Source of the DNA: Tissierella sp. P1
GTDB taxonomy: Bacteria; Bacillota; Clostridia; Tissierellales; Tissierellaceae
Direction: 5' to 3'
Assembly: GCF_002266425.1 (NCBI RefSeq)
Contig: NZ_NPMN01000011.1
Span: forward strand, 1-64,000
Length of the DNA stretch: 64,000 nucleotides
The notes beneath the pieces are model-generated. The model was not told the DNA's origin and searched no databases. It worked only from the letters and a program-made list of their open reading frames with translations. The translations under genes were made by a program, and so were the position numbers. Each line of letters starts with the position of its first letter. The stretch's first letter is position 1. Below, piece by piece: positions 54,339-62,771 of this stretch.

Positions 54339-54890
54339 TCACTTATTATAAGTTATGATAAACCTTTGAAACGGAAAATCCTTAATTGTTTCTTTGATTT
54401 TTTCTTTAAACCTACCGTTTTTCATCCACCTCATGGCAGTCTGCAGAGCATGAGAGGGTGGAGTGGGGGAGACTTTTCCAGCTTCTTCAAGGTCAAATCC
54501 ACCTTTGCCACGACCACGAACAGGATTACCAAATATATCTACTTGCCCTGCAACATCTGGTCTAGTCCTAATCTTGTTATCATGCCTAGCAGGGTTCCAA
54601 GCAGGACTATTCTTGTAGGCTTCCAAAGCAGGGTTGGAAGTATCCATTAATGAACCACTTCCAAATTCGTCGAGTATAGCCCAAGCACCACCAGCAATAC
54701 TAGCAGTGATAACATTAGCAATATCAGTTATTTCTTCATCATGTAAACTTTCTTTACCTTCAGGAGTTTGCATACCTTGTTTAGCTTCATTGAGCAATTC
54801 TTGTTGTAAATCCTTCATAGCATCAATTAAACTTTTTCTAAAGGCAGTAATACAGCCTTGACTATCAAATCTAATTGACATATCAATCAC
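54339..54890 (-). CDS. Minor head-tail (HK97 gp10-like) protein, tentative
   Basis: 183-aa protein in the position of the neck or gp10-like component, between connector and tail-terminator genes. ISLQ-type beta patterns are not obvious; recognisable parts are [42 protein letters not shown] and [19 protein letters not shown], the last typical of phage virion morphogenesis proteins. Function assigned mainly from gene order. Confidence 0.65.
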   Translation of the reverse strand: MIDMSIRFDSQGCITAFRKSLIDAMKDLQQELLNEAKQGMQTPEGKESLHDEEITDIANVITASIAGGAWAILDEFGSGSLMDTSNPALEAYKNSPAWNPARHDNKIRTRPDVAGQVDIFGNPVRGRGKGGFDLEEAGKVSPTPPSHALQTAMRWMKNGRFKEKIKETIKDFPFQRFIITYNK

Positions 54891-55162
54891 CTAACCCTAT
54901 AGTCAAAAGCAGTTAGTTTTATTAATTCAAGAAAATCTTCTAATTCAGAATAGGTAAGATTCATTTTTCTTGCTATTTCTAATACTTTATCTATATTAGA
55001 TTGAACAAATGAGCCAGTTCTTTTGGTCATTACTTTGTCCTCATTTATCAAATCACCAGATGATAGTGATTCAAATAACTCAACACGTCTTTCACTTAGA
55101 CTATTGACAGGAAACATTCCAGTTTCATACTGTGGAAATCTATCAATACGTTGCTTAGTCAT
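54887..55162 (-). CDS. Hypothetical structural-region protein
   Basis: 91-aa basic helical protein, no family recognised. Overlaps its neighbours by 1-4 bases, so it is translationally coupled within the head-tail connector genes. Confidence 0.62.
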   Translation of the reverse strand: MTKQRIDRFPQYETGMFPVNSLSERRVELFESLSSGDLINEDKVMTKRTGSFVQSNIDKVLEIARKMNLTYSELEDFLELIKLTAFDYRVR

Positions 55163-55536
55163 TATAAAACACCTCCCATCATCAATTCTTGCATTAACGT
55201 ATTACCTTTCTGCATATATCCCTTTTGTTTCTTATCCCAATTTTTCTTATACTTTGGAATATTAAATGGTGGGGCAGAGGTGCGACTTTTCATAGCCATA
55301 CATAAAATACCAGCCAAATAATAAATGCCTGCTTGTTGAAGTTGATTATATTTCTGTTCAGTATCAATCTTTTTGCCTGTTGCAGTTAGTTTATCCATAG
55401 CAGGAGCAAGTAACATTTTCATCCCACCAATATTGGCATCTGCATCTATAACACTATTTGGAAGAATTTCTTCATTTAAACTTAGCATTTTTCTAACTTT
55501 ATCATGATATCCTTCACCTAGATATTCTTTATACAT
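55162..55536 (-). CDS. Hypothetical connector-region protein
   Basis: 124-aa helical protein (SLNEEILPNSVIDADANIGG). The pattern and position after the head-tail stopper candidate suggest a connector or adaptor protein, but no family is recognised. GGAGGTAA precedes the ATG. Confidence 0.65.
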   Translation of the reverse strand: MYKEYLGEGYHDKVRKMLSLNEEILPNSVIDADANIGGMKMLLAPAMDKLTATGKKIDTEQKYNQLQQAGIYYLAGILCMAMKSRTSAPPFNIPKYKKNWDKKQKGYMQKGNTLMQELMMGGVL

Positions 55537-55560
55537 AAAATTACCTCCATAATTTTATTT

Positions 55561-56148
55561 TTAATCAGTCCTTATATCTACAGCTAATTGTATTCTATCG
55601 ACACCTTCAAGACCGACATTATCTATAGAGACAACTTCATAATTCTTTCCACTATGAACAAATCTATCAAGCATTATTACTCCTAGAGTTTTAGGAACTT
55701 GAAAGATATATATTGTATTATCCAATAATCCTGGTTCTTCTTGTCTGATTCTAGATGTAACAATCTCGCCATAACAAGCCACATCAGGATTGATAGTTTC
55801 CCATACTTGAATAATATTATTGCTATCGTCTATTTCTTCAACATCTCTTTTGTGTTGGATAGTAGCATTACACTTAGCAGAGAAGAAAGCATATTCCATA
55901 GATGCAGGATCATAGTTAGTAGATTGTACTAGATACTTATTATCTCTAATAGTAATGATTTCGCCACTTTTAAGGTTAGAGTCAGCAAGAATTAATCCTT
56001 CCCAGTAACTTTCACGAATACCTAAATCTCTACTTGCTTTTGTGGAACGCTTAATTGACACTTTGGTGCTAATAGGAGGGACCCTATCAATGATACAGTC
56101 CTGTCCTTTAGAGTTTAGAAATTTTTCAGCATAACTCATATTAGCCAC
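55561..56148 (-). CDS. Head-closure / head-tail connector protein
   Basis: 195-aa protein following the adaptor gene. Beta-rich segments such as SGEIITIRDNKYLVQSTNYD resemble head-closure (stopper) proteins. It overlaps the adaptor by 13 bases. Assigned from fold impression and gene order. Confidence 0.65.
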   Translation of the reverse strand: MANMSYAEKFLNSKGQDCIIDRVPPISTKVSIKRSTKASRDLGIRESYWEGLILADSNLKSGEIITIRDNKYLVQSTNYDPASMEYAFFSAKCNATIQHKRDVEEIDDSNNIIQVWETINPDVACYGEIVTSRIRQEEPGLLDNTIYIFQVPKTLGVIMLDRFVHSGKNYEVVSIDNVGLEGVDRIQLAVDIRTD

Positions 56149-56566
56149 TTCCTGCTAGGGAAAGTAACAGTAAAGTGGGGAATAGAAGAGGGGAGAGCAT
56201 CAGGAAATTCTAGTTCTATAATCTTGCCGATATAATTATCTCTTTCCTCTTGAAATTCAGCTTTCTTTTTAGACCAATCAATCCATAATTCATGACTTGC
56301 ATGAGGACCAGACTCTTTCTTGGGTAATCTAGCAGCCATAGAAGGGGAGAGAAGTATACAACATTCCAATACAACCGCATATTCAAGATAAGTTTTGCTA
56401 TCACCGTCTAGGTAGAGTAGTCAGGTATCATGGATATTATATTAGCTTCAGCTACATCTATACAGTCTGGTTGTTCAATAACAGAATCGGGAAGATAGGC
56501 ATCATCAACACCCATCTTATCCCTAATTCTTTGTTGCCAATTATCTTTTAAAATCCTATTTTCCAT
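56136..56566 (-). CDS. Head-tail adaptor protein (frameshifted)
   Basis: From ATG 56566 the first frame gives MENRILKDNWQQRIRDKMGV and ends at PDYST; a second frame (from about 56413 down to 56136) continues as YLDGDSKTYLEYAVVLECC and ends FTVTFPSRKWLI. One missing base at 56414-56415 joins them into about 144 aa. Acidic, helical start and position just after the capsid gene fit the gp6-type adaptor that binds the portal. Confidence 0.68.
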
Positions 56567-56581
56567 AGGGAATCACCCCCA

Positions 56582-57670
56582 TTAATTGAGAGTAAGTATC
56601 TTAGCACTCTCTTTAAAGATCTTTCTAAATCCACTATTTTCAGAAACAGTCATTTCCTTAGTTTGGTTAATTATGTTGATATCAGATTCTTTGATTGTTG
56701 AGTTAAGCTCATAAACCTCTTCAATAGTGTTTTCTTTATTTAAAGCATAAATAGCCTCAGCATTATTGACCTTATCTATCCTTGGGCTATACAATAAAGT
56801 AAAGTCTGATATTAAGTTTTGTGGCATATTGACTGATATTCCTAAGCCTTGCTTAATCATTTGGTCTATTTGTCCTGCATTTTCCATTGTTGGATAGAGT
56901 ATATCTAAAATTTGCATAAATGCTTTCTTATTAGCTATAACAGTATTAGCACCACCAACATCTTCAAAGCTTAACATGAAGTCAATAAATACATCTCTAG
57001 TAAGATTAGTTGTACCTGTAGATATGTCACTAGATTTTATTACTTGAGCTGCATTGTTGTTACCATCACCATTCTTGATTACATCTAGAATTTCATTTGT
57101 TTTATTCATTGCTGCATATATTCCAATTAAGTTAATATGTCTTTGGAAGATTTCAAGACTAGTTCTTCTTAAAGCTTCGTAAGATATACCTACAGCTCTA
57201 CCATATTTATAAAGCTTAATTACAGACTCACCAAGTTTTAATACCGCCTTTGGCAAGTCAGCACCTTCTGCAACTCTTCTCATTTCTAATGCTTTCTTAT
57301 TCTTAGCATCATTCAAATCAAGATATGAAGCTTCATAAACACTACCCTCAATACCAGTCCTAACTCCTACTAAATGTTTATAAAGAGGATATTCTGTCAT
57401 GCTTCTTACAAGGGTTCTTGCTACATACTCAGGGAATAGAACTTTATTTTCATTGGTTCTATAGAATGCTTCAACAGTTGAAGCCATCATATTTCTAGAT
57501 GGAACAGATTTAGTTAATATCCCAGCTTCTTTCATCAATCTTTCAAAAGCATCTAATTGATCTGTTTCAGAACTAGGATTTAATGTTTCAAGATACATTG
57601 ATAATGTCATGTTTTGTTTAAAAGCCTCCTGATACATTTCAGGCTTTAAATTGTTTAAAGTAAATTTCAT
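56582..57670 (-). CDS. Major capsid protein
   Basis: About 362 aa, HK97-like fold expected. It follows protease/scaffold and decoration genes. Conserved-looking parts are FPEYVARTLVRSMTEYPLYK, GESVIKLYKYGRAVGISYEAL and GGANTVIANKKAFMQIL. The first 60 residues are helical and could be a scaffolding arm removed by the protease. ATG 57670 is preferred, as GAAAGGAGATG precedes it; an earlier ATG overlaps that site. Confidence 0.87.
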   Translation of the reverse strand: MKFTLNNLKPEMYQEAFKQNMTLSMYLETLNPSSETDQLDAFERLMKEAGILTKSVPSRNMMASTVEAFYRTNENKVLFPEYVARTLVRSMTEYPLYKHLVGVRTGIEGSVYEASYLDLNDAKNKKALEMRRVAEGADLPKAVLKLGESVIKLYKYGRAVGISYEALRRTSLEIFQRHINLIGIYAAMNKTNEILDVIKNGDGNNNAAQVIKSSDISTGTTNLTRDVFIDFMLSFEDVGGANTVIANKKAFMQILDILYPTMENAGQIDQMIKQGLGISVNMPQNLISDFTLLYSPRIDKVNNAEAIYALNKENTIEEVYELNSTIKESDINIINQTKEMTVSENSGFRKIFKESAKILTLN

Positions 57671-57692
57671 ACTATATTCATCTCCTTTCAAA

Positions 57693-58088
57693 TTAACCTA
57701 AAAATACAGTTGCTAATTCTTCAGTTTCATCAACTTCAATAAAGATAGGATTTCTTAATTTTGCAGTAGAAGAACTATCTTTAATCTTTCCTGTTCCGTC
57801 TACAGCTGCAATTTTACCAATGGTAGGAGCAATAGCACCTATAGGAACATCAGTCCTAAATCCTCTGAATTGAACAGTGCAATGACCGTCCATTTCATAA
57901 ACATCAATAAATCCAAATACAGTGTCACTATCAGTTCCTAAATCAACTGTTCCAGCACCACTTACAACAACAGGTACACCAACAACTGCATCTCTGCCTT
58001 TCTCTTTAACTAATGCTTTAATTCCAGCACCAGCCTTAAATGTAGCAGCTTGAAAACCTATACCTTCAAAACTAATTCCACCTCTCAT
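57693..58088 (-). CDS. Capsid decoration protein (DUF2190-like), tentative
   Basis: 131-aa small beta protein (GIKALVKEKGRDAVVGVPVV, VFGFIDVYEMDGHCTVQFRG, VPIGAIAPTIGKIAAVDGTGK), the pattern of small decoration proteins encoded next to capsid genes. It would bind the outer capsid surface and stabilise it. GAAAGGAAGTG precedes the ATG. Confidence 0.72.
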   Translation of the reverse strand: MRGGISFEGIGFQAATFKAGAGIKALVKEKGRDAVVGVPVVVSGAGTVDLGTDSDTVFGFIDVYEMDGHCTVQFRGFRTDVPIGAIAPTIGKIAAVDGTGKIKDSSSTAKLRNPIFIEVDETEELATVFLG

Positions 58089-58113
58089 AAATTACACTTC
58101 CTTTCTTAAATTT

Positions 58114-58143
58114 GGGCATAAAAATAACCACTGTTTAAGTGGC
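58114..58143 (-). terminator. Late-operon hairpin H2
   Basis: On the minus strand CCACT-TAAAC-AGTGG is followed by TTATTTTTATGCCC, 25 bases before the decoration protein ATG. The 13-base plus-strand string GGGCATAAAAATA is shared with H3. Confidence 0.68.
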
Positions 58144-58147
58144 TTGC

Positions 58148-58324
58148 CTATTTGTTGTTTAAATCTTTTTCTAATGCTTCAATTGTTTTGACTATCTCAT
58201 TTTTTCTTTGTTTTTCTTCGGACAGACTGTTTTCAAGTCGATTAATTTGGAAATCAACATCAAGCAGATTTCTTCTTTCACAAGAAAGTCTATCTTCTAA
58301 CATTTTTTTAGTAATCTCTTGCAT
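58148..58324 (-). CDS. Small coiled-coil protein
   Basis: 58-aa protein from ATG 58324 (GGAGGC upstream): QEITKKMLEDRLSCERRNLL then a long coiled coil to DLNNK. It lies between scaffold and decoration genes and may be a scaffold-related or capsid accessory protein. Confidence 0.62.
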   Translation of the reverse strand: MQEITKKMLEDRLSCERRNLLDVDFQINRLENSLSEEKQRKNEIVKTIEALEKDLNNK

Positions 58325-58344
58325 ATTAATGCCTCCTATATTTT

Positions 58345-59667
58345 TTATTTTCCTACTTTAAAAGCCTCATCTGGTAAGTCTTTGGTTTGCACTTGCCCAG
58401 CAGCAGGATCTGTTTTTCTTCCAGCAGGAATACTCACATTAGCTTGTAGTTCCCATGTTTTCATGATATTTTTAATATCATTCGTACTCATAGTAGTAAA
58501 ACTTTTCTCCCAAGTTTCCTTAGTGAAATCATTACCCATAGCACGGACACCCATAGCTATAGCTTCATCTGATAAATTCTTACGATATTCTTGACCTTCT
58601 TTAGCCAACTTTAAAACTTCATCAGCGGATAGTTCAGTACCTAGTTTTTCAGTAACTTGGTCTTGAGCCATAAATACACCTTCTTGAGGTTCTGCTACCT
58701 TTATTGAGTTCTCCCATTTCTCAATCATTGCATTCAAGGCAGTAGTTACTTCACCAGCATTAAGAGCCTCAGCTTCTTCGTTAGTAAATCCAATTCCAAT
58801 TAATGCATTTAATAATTTTTCATCCATTGATTTTTCACTTCCTTCCAAATTATCATCTTGAATTTTTGCACCCTTGAATATTTTTTTATGCTCTGATTTC
58901 TTAACCATAGTAACAATATCCCCATTATGATAATGACCAAGTAGGGGAGTGTTTTCTGGTAATTCTTCTTTATCTTCCAAAATACTAAATTTACCTGAAG
59001 TAGTTTCTATAATATCCCCATGTTTAGATTGAGTTACTACAGCACCAGGATAAGCACCATCCCAGACAATACTTTCTTCAAAGAGGGAATTGTTATTATA
59101 AGGAATTATAATAGAAGGGGGCATGGCAGTTAATGTACATACCTTTTTACTTCCATCTTCCATAGTATAAGTACCACCTCTGTAATGGTTACAATCTCTA
59201 CTATAGTAGTTCATTCCGCAAATAGAACAAGTCATTCTATCAGTGCTAAACCCTATTGATGTGTCAGAAAGTATTCCAGTTTCAATCCTCTTTATGAGAG
59301 CATTAGCAGATACACCGTCAATGATTTCATCATCTCTTACAATGAATTTATCTAAGTGCATTTCTACAGTTTCACCTTCGGCACTACTAGGAATAATCCT
59401 TCCATCAAACACCTTTCCATAAGGAATTCCTTGAATGCCACCCCAGTTACTCCAATTATGATTTAGCATAAATGAAACACCTTTTTTAGCATCTTCAATC
59501 ATAACTTGTAGCAGTTCAGGACTTAATTTTGTATATCTATTGGGTATCAATAAATCACCAGCAGATTTGCCACTAAAAACAAAAACTTCATCTTTAGATA
59601 AGGTTCTTTTAGCTAATTTATTAATTTTAGTCAACTGTTCATCTGTTGGTACTCCAAAATTACTCAT
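58345..59667 (-). CDS. Prohead protease-scaffold fusion protein
   Basis: 440-aa protein. The first 220 residues look like an HK97-type prohead protease: SFMLNHNWSNWGGIQGIPYGKV carries a candidate His, and GILSDTSIGFSTDRM the DTS segment with the likely catalytic Ser. An inserted metal-binding segment has CSICGMNYYSRDCNHY. The C-terminal part (about 280-400) is helical and acidic like a scaffold, ending in a Gly/Pro linker. It lies just after the portal gene, as expected. Confidence 0.78.
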   Translation of the reverse strand: MSNFGVPTDEQLTKINKLAKRTLSKDEVFVFSGKSAGDLLIPNRYTKLSPELLQVMIEDAKKGVSFMLNHNWSNWGGIQGIPYGKVFDGRIIPSSAEGETVEMHLDKFIVRDDEIIDGVSANALIKRIETGILSDTSIGFSTDRMTCSICGMNYYSRDCNHYRGGTYTMEDGSKKVCTLTAMPPSIIIPYNNNSLFEESIVWDGAYPGAVVTQSKHGDIIETTSGKFSILEDKEELPENTPLLGHYHNGDIVTMVKKSEHKKIFKGAKIQDDNLEGSEKSMDEKLLNALIGIGFTNEEAEALNAGEVTTALNAMIEKWENSIKVAEPQEGVFMAQDQVTEKLGTELSADEVLKLAKEGQEYRKNLSDEAIAMGVRAMGNDFTKETWEKSFTTMSTNDIKNIMKTWELQANVSIPAGRKTDPAAGQVQTKDLPDEAFKVGK

Positions 59668-59856
59668 TTATTCACCTTCTTTCTGTTTCATAAATTCTCT
59701 TATTTCATCCTTTGTATAGCCTGTTTCAGGATATGAGCAATATTTTGTGTAGTGTTTAGGCATATCAGATATATATTCCATATCTTGTTTATCAAGGATA
59801 ATCATAATAGGTTCATCATTGGAGTCGTAAATTTTATTTCCTATCTTTACCTTCAA
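59668..59856 (-). CDS. Small hypothetical head-region protein
   Basis: About 62 aa from TTG 59856, which has AAGGTGA 6 bases upstream (KVKIGNKIYDSNDEPIMIIL, then DKQDMEYISDMPKHYTKYC). A longer form would start at 59910 but overlaps the Cys-rich gene and has no ribosome site. The family is common between portal and protease genes of clostridial phages; function unknown. Confidence 0.65.
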   Translation of the reverse strand: MKVKIGNKIYDSNDEPIMIILDKQDMEYISDMPKHYTKYCSYPETGYTKDEIREFMKQKEGE

Positions 59857-59956
59857 AGGAGTCACCTTCTTCCTTGCATAATTCTTCACATAAGCAACCT
59901 TCACAATCAAAACAATCTTTTAATTCCTTTGGAGGTTCATCAAATGGTACCTTCAA
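59834..59956 (-). CDS. Cys-rich 40-residue protein
   Basis: 40-aa protein from TTG 59956, overlapping the portal end: KVPFDEPPKELKDCFDCEGC then LCEELCKEEG. Five cysteines in 14 residues suggest metal binding. It has no strong ribosome site and is probably translated by coupling from the portal gene. Confidence is modest because of its length. Confidence 0.45.
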   Translation of the reverse strand: MKVPFDEPPKELKDCFDCEGCLCEELCKEEGDSFEGKDRK

Positions 59957-61348
59957 TGGATAAAGGTTTTTCTTCCCTCGAATGTTTGTCATTATCAACG
60001 CTAACACCTCCATTACTCAAGCTAATCCTAATATTTTCACTTGGCTTGTTGCCTATAGCTTTTTCAACTCCCATGACTTCTTGAGCCGCTTTATCTGCAT
60101 CTATCCAATCCATCAATTGAGCTATTACATAGAATTGTTGTTTCATCAGATTAACATTAAGTCTTTGTTCTTCGGATTCCCAATCAACGATATCATGCTT
60201 AAACTTAGCAATAGCCTGTTCGCCATTAACCCTTAACCATAGTCTAGCTATTTCTTCAATAATTCGCTTAGAACCTCTTTGACAAGAGTTAATACCACTA
60301 ACAAATATCTTAAATTGAACGGTTCCCCAAGATTCAGTCACACCCTGATTTCTATTCATAAAAATAGCCATCTGTTTTAATCCAGATAGCGTTTGAGTAT
60401 CAAGCATTTCAGTTATTGCTCTAACATCAAGACTTCTTCCGCCATTAGCTCCATTAGTCATATTAATTTTCACATCATCAAAATGAATATAATCACTATC
60501 AGGAGCAATGTTTTCCATCATATTAACAATATTATTATGTTGTTCATTGAGCCAATTTTGAAGTTCTTTGGGATTGTTTTTTATATGTGGAGGGCAGTAG
60601 GTCATAAGTCTCTCCAAGACAATCTCAATATCATTTCTAGGATAGCCTTGATGATGGAGTACGGCTTGAAGGTCTTGGAGTATCTGCATTTGAAAATCTA
60701 TAGCCTGTAATACAGGAGTCATTGTTAATGTTCCTCTAGGGTCGCCAATATCAGGGTCAGTAGGTACCCAAAAGAAGTTAGCATGTTCTTTATCAAGGTA
60801 AATTTTCTTATGCATATCATACTGGAACGGTACCCATATTTTACGACCTTTGATTTCTTTAAGTTCCCACTCAATAGTTTGCGGTTTGACAGGATAGACG
60901 TCATATATATCTTTTCTATTAGGAGTAACCTCACTTCAACACCCATAGCACCTAATAAAAAAGAGCTGTGATGTAATTGATCTATCAATCCATCAAGCCC
61001 ACTATTGGATATTTCGTTTATCCTTGAAGCAAAATCTCTCCATCTATCTTCTAAATCAGTTCTTCTAGTCTTGCCATCAATAGCATAGAAGTGCATCTCG
61101 TTTCCTTGATTAGCTAATCTTACAAAATTCCACACTGCCATACTAATGTCAGGATTAACTCTTTTTAAATATTCTATAGCTGCAGCTTCCTCTGGAATAC
61201 TTCTTAAAGTTTTAAGCACATCACCAGTCCTTGAACGAAAAGGGGAGAGGGTAGAGGTATAACCATTATTTATTTGAGTTTGTCTACCAGTAGGAATATG
61301 CCGAGGTTCAGCTCTTGCTCTTGCAAATTGTCTATTAGAAAGTCCCAT
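59940..61348 (-). CDS. Portal protein (frameshifted)
   Basis: Portal vertex protein, about 468 aa, in two frames (60725-61348 upstream and 59940-60815 downstream). One missing base at 60931-60934 restores GVEVEVTPNRKDIYDVYPVK between them. Conserved features are the N-terminal RQFARARAEPRHIPTG, LQAIDFQMQILQDLQAVLHH (portal stem region) and the C-terminal GVEKAIGNKPSENIRIS. It forms the dodecamer through which DNA is packaged and leads the head genes after terminase. Confidence 0.85.
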
Positions 61349-61358
61349 TTACATCACC

Positions 61359-61574
61359 TTACCTTTTCCAATGCTTTCCTAGTGCAAAGTTTAATCTTTG
61401 TCTTTCGCCATATGAAAGCTTTGTTGCTTGTTTCATATCTAAGTAATCTCTTTCAGCTTTGAGTTTATCCATTCGGATTTTTTCATCAATTTTGCTTCTT
61501 TGTATTTTCCACGATAAATCTATCGCCATTACCAAAATAACAGGTATAAATATTATAACAAGTAACGATTTCAT
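61359..61574 (-). CDS. Small membrane-anchored protein
   Basis: 71-aa protein with an N-terminal membrane helix (KSLLVIIFIPVILVMAIDL) and a basic coiled-coil tail. It lies just before the portal gene. No family recognised. Confidence 0.65.
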   Translation of the reverse strand: MKSLLVIIFIPVILVMAIDLSWKIQRSKIDEKIRMDKLKAERDYLDMKQATKLSYGERQRLNFALGKHWKR

Positions 61575-61587
61575 AGGTTATAACCCC

Positions 61588-61992
61588 CTAGTATTCTAAT
61601 ACGGAAAGTTTAGTTTCTTTTTCACATATAGCATAGATTTTACCATGCCAATTATCTAATGAAATACTGCCACCATTGCCATAGTTAGGAGAAGTATCAG
61701 GAGCTAATACAAAATGAAAGTCCTCCTTAGAGATTCTACTATCTAACTTAAGGTAACAAGGTTCTAGCCCTATATTTTGAATTATAAGTTTTGTTCTACT
61801 TTCATTGCAACCTAACACAAATGTAACAGATGAATTAATTTTTTTAATTGGATTTTCATTGGCTATATAATTTTCTTCTTTAGAAAGCTTACCATCTATG
61901 GATTTAAGAGGTTCTAAAAGTTCAGCACCAGTCTTTATTATCCAATTAGTAATCAATCCAATTTCTTTTAAGAGATTGTTCCAAAATTTCAT
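61588..61992 (-). CDS. Hypothetical protein
   Basis: 134-aa protein. It has a C-terminal beta domain with IIQNIGLEPCYLKLDSRISKEDF (in part), like small virion surface or attachment proteins of clostridial phages. Function unknown. Confidence 0.65.
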   Translation of the reverse strand: MKFWNNLLKEIGLITNWIIKTGAELLEPLKSIDGKLSKEENYIANENPIKKINSSVTFVLGCNESRTKLIIQNIGLEPCYLKLDSRISKEDFHFVLAPDTSPNYGNGGSISLDNWHGKIYAICEKETKLSVLEY

Positions 61993-62003
61993 TTATATCA
62001 CCT

Positions 62004-62276
62004 TCACTTTTTAAGCTTTTCTATTTCATTAATTATTTGTGCTTTAGCTATATTAGCTATGTTAGGGCTATTTTCAATTAGTTCGGAAATAAAATCGGCT
62101 TCATTATCATCTATCTCAATTTCTCCATCATTCGTAAGATTCACTGCCCAAGTCATCATTTTGGCAGGCTTCCCAACAGTTGACATAGCTAAAATATTAG
62201 CTAATATATCACTTAGTTTTTCATTAAAAGGTGAGCCATTGAGATTAATAAGATTTTTATCAAGATTTAACTTCAT
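62004..62276 (-). CDS. Hypothetical protein
   Basis: 90-aa acidic, helical protein, no family recognised. Overlaps the gene before it by 17 bases. Confidence 0.62.
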   Translation of the reverse strand: MKLNLDKNLINLNGSPFNEKLSDILANILAMSTVGKPAKMMTWAVNLTNDGEIEIDDNEADFISELIENSPNIANIAKAQIINEIEKLKK

Positions 62277-62505
62277 TTTGTGTCACCTGCAATTCAAATT
62301 CTTTAATTAGTCCTTTAACAGTATGTTCTGCAATTTCTTTTGTCATTTCTTCAATGCTCATGTTAGGGTTAGCTTTAAATTTCTCGACTACTGATTCAGA
62401 TAAGTCATCTATGCAACTTTCCATAATGTCCTGAAATTGTTGGGCAAATAATATTACAGCAGTAGAAAATTTTGTTTCAAACTGTTTTTCTTGTTTTTCA
62501 TTCAT
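62260..62505 (-). CDS. Hypothetical protein
   Basis: 81-aa acidic helical protein (NEKQEKQFETKFSTAVILFA). GGAGGAGA precedes the ATG. No family recognised. Confidence 0.62.
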   Translation of the reverse strand: MNEKQEKQFETKFSTAVILFAQQFQDIMESCIDDLSESVVEKFKANPNMSIEEMTKEIAEHTVKGLIKEFELQVTQNEVKS

Positions 62506-62526
62506 AATATCTCCTCCATTTTTAAA

Positions 62527-62628
62527 TTATTGACACTGACTTTTAGGTTTGCCACATCTACAACACCTATAGCCTAATTCTTCATAATATTTGATTTTAT
62601 GTCTAAATATCCAAAAACATTTTTTCAT
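62527..62628 (-). CDS. Cys-rich 33-residue protein
   Basis: 33-aa basic protein (KKCFWIFRHKIKYYEELGYR then CCRCGKPKSQCQ) with a very good GGAGGTGG ribosome site before ATG 62628. Four cysteines at the end may form a zinc knuckle. Short, but the ribosome site and position are convincing. Confidence 0.55.
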   Translation of the reverse strand: MKKCFWIFRHKIKYYEELGYRCCRCGKPKSQCQ

Positions 62629-62655
62629 ATAACCACCTCCAATTTATATGTAAGT

Positions 62656-62723
62656 CACTGCACCAAGGAAGGACGGTCGGAGGCAGACCAAATCCTATAT
62701 AAGTTCCTTGGTTATTGACAGTG
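62656..62723 (-). ncRNA. Candidate structured RNA between terL and the next gene
   Basis: Nested pairings enclose the segment: CACTG/CAGTG (62656-62660 with 62719-62723), ACCAAGGAA/TTCCTTGGT (62662-62670 with 62704-62712), AGGA/TCCT and GGTC/GACC inside. The DNA has no coding capacity. It follows the terminator H1 of the terL gene. It may be a leader hairpin, a processing site or a small RNA; no known class is recognised. Confidence 0.4.
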
Positions 62724-62730
62724 TGGTATA

Positions 62731-62757
62731 TAAAAAACAACCTCATTAGAGATTGCT
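62731..62757 (-). terminator. Late-operon hairpin H1, after terL
   Basis: On the minus strand CAATCTC-TAAT-GAGGTTG (7 pairs, one G-T) is followed by TTTTTTATA, 15 bases after the terL stop codon. Confidence 0.72.
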
Positions 62758-62771
62758 TGATATATCAATTA

